Source: Desulfobacterales bacterium (lineage in GTDB: Bacteria > Desulfobacterota > Desulfobacteria > Desulfobacterales > C00003060). Taken from it: DNA of 7,357 bases. Both the position numbers and the translations under genes were made by a program. The notes beneath the pieces are model-generated. The model did not search any database. It was given only the letters and a program-made list of their open reading frames with translations, and was not told the origin of the DNA. Below, piece by piece: positions 6,106 through 7,357 of the stretch (its first letter is position 1; each line of letters starts with the position of its first letter). Location: assembly GCA_030616425.1 (NCBI GenBank), contig JAUWXJ010000119.1, positions 1 to 7,357 of the forward strand. The letters are read 5' to 3'.

Positions 6106-7119
6106 ATGCGAACCAGTGTGAAATCATTGATGATCATAGGCGTTGGGGTATTTGGCCTTTGCCTTGCGGCTGCAGGCACTGCCCTATACCTCTATCGATA
6201 TGCCATAACGCCAGCGCAGACCTCTGAAGCGAGTGCTGTGGTCTGGATAAAGCCAAGTCAAGGCTTCTCAGAAACAGTTGCCCAACTTCAAAAAGCTGGC
6301 TTAGTGCAGCACCCAAAGAGATTTCGATGGCTTGCCCGCCTTAGAGGGGATGATAGGCGGATTCGAGCTGGAGAATATCTTGTTCGTACTTCCATGCCAC
6401 CAAGGGCCATCCTGGACGCCTTGGTCAGGGGCGAGACCCTCCTGCATAGAGTAGTCGTCCCTGAAGGGTGCACGGTCTTTGAGATAGGGAAGATCCTTGA
6501 AAGAGCGAGGCTTATGTCGCAGCAGGCCTTTTTGCAGGCAGCCCTCGATCCTCGCCTCACACAGGCCCTTGGCCTGGATCATACTCTTGAAGGATATCTC
6601 TTTCCAGAAACGTATCAATTTCCGAAAGGGGTTACTGCAGAAGAGGTTATAAACAAGATGGTTGCCCATTTCCGTTCGGTTTTCACGCCTGCGTGGACCG
6701 AGCGAGCCCATGCCATGGGCCTTACTACTCATCAGGTGGTGACACTATCCTCTATTGTGGAAAAGGAGACAGCAAGACCCGAAGAGCGACCACTCATTGC
6801 GGCTGTATTTCTGAATCGGCTCAAACGGGGTATGCGCCTTGAGAGCGATCCCACGGTTATCTACGGCATCAAGGACTTTGATGGGAACTTGACCCGGAAG
6901 GATCTCGAAACCATGACCCCATATAATACTTACCAGATCAACGGCCTGCCGCCAGGCCCAATTGCCAATCCTGGCCGGGCTTCCATTGAGGCCGTTCTTT
7001 ATCCATCCGAAGGATCCCACCTATACTTTGTCTCGAAAAATGACGGCTCCCACCACTTTTCCAGCACGCTGCGTGAGCACAACCAGATGGTGCGGCGTTA
7101 TCAGCTCCACCGGCGATAG
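6106..7119 (+). CDS. mltG: Endolytic murein transglycosylase MltG (YceG-like)
   Basis: A 337-residue inner-membrane enzyme that cuts nascent peptidoglycan glycan strands and so helps set their length. One N-terminal membrane segment (about residues 7-30, SLMIIGVGVFGLCLAAAGTALYLY) anchors it with the catalytic part in the periplasm. A LysM-like region follows (about 44-118, including GFSETVAQLQKAGLV and RAGEYLV). The YceG catalytic domain shows LEGYLFPETY (161-170), SSIVEKET (215-222) with catalytic Glu219 (the equivalent of E. coli Glu218), LESDPTVIYG (245-254), NTYQINGLPPGPIANPG (274-290) and YFVSKNDGSHHFS (307-319). Length is normal for the family. ATG 6106 is the first possible start, since an in-frame TAA lies at 6100; GTG 6118 and ATG 6130 are alternatives, and none has a good Shine-Dalgarno site. 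It is divergent from the ATPase gene. Its common neighbours ruvX, tmk or pabC are not seen in this window. Confidence 0.96.
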   Translation: MRTSVKSLMIIGVGVFGLCLAAAGTALYLYRYAITPAQTSEASAVVWIKPSQGFSETVAQLQKAGLVQHPKRFRWLARLRGDDRRIRAGEYLVRTSMPPRAILDALVRGETLLHRVVVPEGCTVFEIGKILERARLMSQQAFLQAALDPRLTQALGLDHTLEGYLFPETYQFPKGVTAEEVINKMVAHFRSVFTPAWTERAHAMGLTTHQVVTLSSIVEKETARPEERPLIAAVFLNRLKRGMRLESDPTVIYGIKDFDGNLTRKDLETMTPYNTYQINGLPPGPIANPGRASIEAVLYPSEGSHLYFVSKNDGSHHFSSTLREHNQMVRRYQLHRR

Positions 7120-7171
7120 GTGACAAGACCTTTGTCCGTGAGGCTCTGAGTCCCCAGCTTTAACTTTACTA

Positions 7172-7232
7172 GGGGGAGCATAATATTGTTTGCAATAAAT
7201 AATGCTTTCACCCCCGAGGGGGATCTCTTTTT
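7172..7232 (+). terminator. Terminator-like hairpin with a competing upstream stem
   Basis: CCCCC (7211-7215) can pair with GGGGG (7218-7222), followed by ATCTCTTTTT (7223-7232), an intrinsic-terminator pattern with a tight loop. The same CCCCC can instead pair with GGGGG at 7172-7176; between them GCAT (7178-7181) can pair with ATGC (7202-7205), supporting the longer fold. Two mutually exclusive stems are the layout of an attenuator. The terminator loop is only two bases if fully paired, so a four-base stem around CGAG is more realistic and weaker. It overlaps the possible small gene at 7186-7335. Confidence 0.35.
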
Positions 7233-7335
7233 GAGTCAGCTCAAATCTCATTCTGCTCGTTGGCGGCAGAATGCATTGAACTCCATGAACCAGGCACACG
7301 TCAATGTGGGATACAAGCTCAGTAGCCATTTGTAA
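7186..7335 (+). CDS. Possible small protein, 49 residues, TTG start
   Basis: A short frame beginning at TTG 7186 (MFAINNAFTPEGDLFLSQLKSH) and ending at TAA 7333-7335. It is the first standard start in a frame that opens at 7150, and AGGGGGAG (7171-7178) lies seven bases upstream, an excellent Shine-Dalgarno site. The translation has a natural composition: a short N-terminal part, then a helix-like segment (LFLSQLKSHSARWRQNALNSMNQAHVN) and the end VGYKLSSHL. There is no membrane segment or cysteine. It starts 66 bases after mltG on the same strand. I do not recognise a family. Against it: the frame crosses a CCCCC/GGGGG hairpin with a following T-run that could instead be the mltG terminator. 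An ATG at 7336, right after its stop, opens a frame that runs off the window, too short to judge. Confidence 0.4.
   Translation: MFAINNAFTPEGDLFLSQLKSHSARWRQNALNSMNQAHVNVGYKLSSHL
7249..7273. repeat. Perfect eight-base inverted repeat near the right end
   Basis: CATTCTGC (7249-7256) and GCAGAATG (7266-7273) flank nine bases. Just upstream TTTGAG (7230-7235) and CTCAAA (7240-7245) form another six-base stem around four bases. There is no T-run, so this is not a clear terminator. It may be chance within a coding stretch, or part of a folded 3' region after mltG. Confidence 0.35.
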
Positions 7336-7357
7336 ATGGGTCAAGACCTTATGCCGA

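Noticed and set aside
7021..7344. 107-residue minus-strand open frame at the right end
   Set aside because: It overlaps the 3' end of mltG antisense, resembles no family I know, and has no supporting start signal.

Overview
The window reads as chromosomal DNA from a Gram-negative bacterium. The gene types and their style point to a deltaproteobacterium (Desulfobacterota): an NtrB-like hybrid histidine kinase with an HDFNNLL box, a Get3/ArsA ATPase with a C-terminal HSP20-like domain, and GC-rich palindromic repeats between genes. This placement is inference, because there is no rRNA or other strong taxonomic marker. I found no tRNA, rRNA, CRISPR array, transposase or phage gene.

Layout from left to right. 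Bases 1-210 hold the end of an unrecognised gene that is cut by the window edge. Bases 211-669 have no convincing gene and are dominated by a long imperfect palindrome (about 376-636). A plus-strand pair follows: an amidohydrolase-2 family metal hydrolase (670-1671) and a 69-residue basic protein of unknown function (1752-1961) with a near-perfect ribosome binding site. A short convergent gap with a weak hairpin (1958-2005) separates these from three minus-strand genes.

In transcription order the minus-strand genes are: a Get3d/ArsA-like ATPase (5926-4733); an 82-residue protein with a CPMC...C motif whose start overlaps the ATPase stop by 11 bases (4743-4495); and a 753-residue hybrid sensor kinase with an N-terminal Rossmann-like domain (4335-2074). 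A small palindromic element (4364-4421), flanked by a 7-base direct repeat, sits between the last two. The ATPase and the CPMC protein look translationally coupled and probably work together. No arsenite-resistance gene is next to them, so a targeting or chaperone role is more likely than arsenite export.

A divergent promoter region (about 5927-6105) separates the ATPase from mltG on the plus strand (6106-7119). MltG is the membrane-anchored endolytic murein transglycosylase. After mltG, bases 7120-7357 hold a possible 49-residue small gene (7186-7335, TTG start, strong ribosome binding site). It overlaps a set of GC-rich hairpins that could instead be a terminator or attenuator, so the two readings compete.

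The features most worth a second look are the Get3d-like ATPase with its coupled cysteine-motif partner, the Rossmann-domain hybrid kinase, the 260-base palindrome, and the small ORF and hairpin cluster at the right end.
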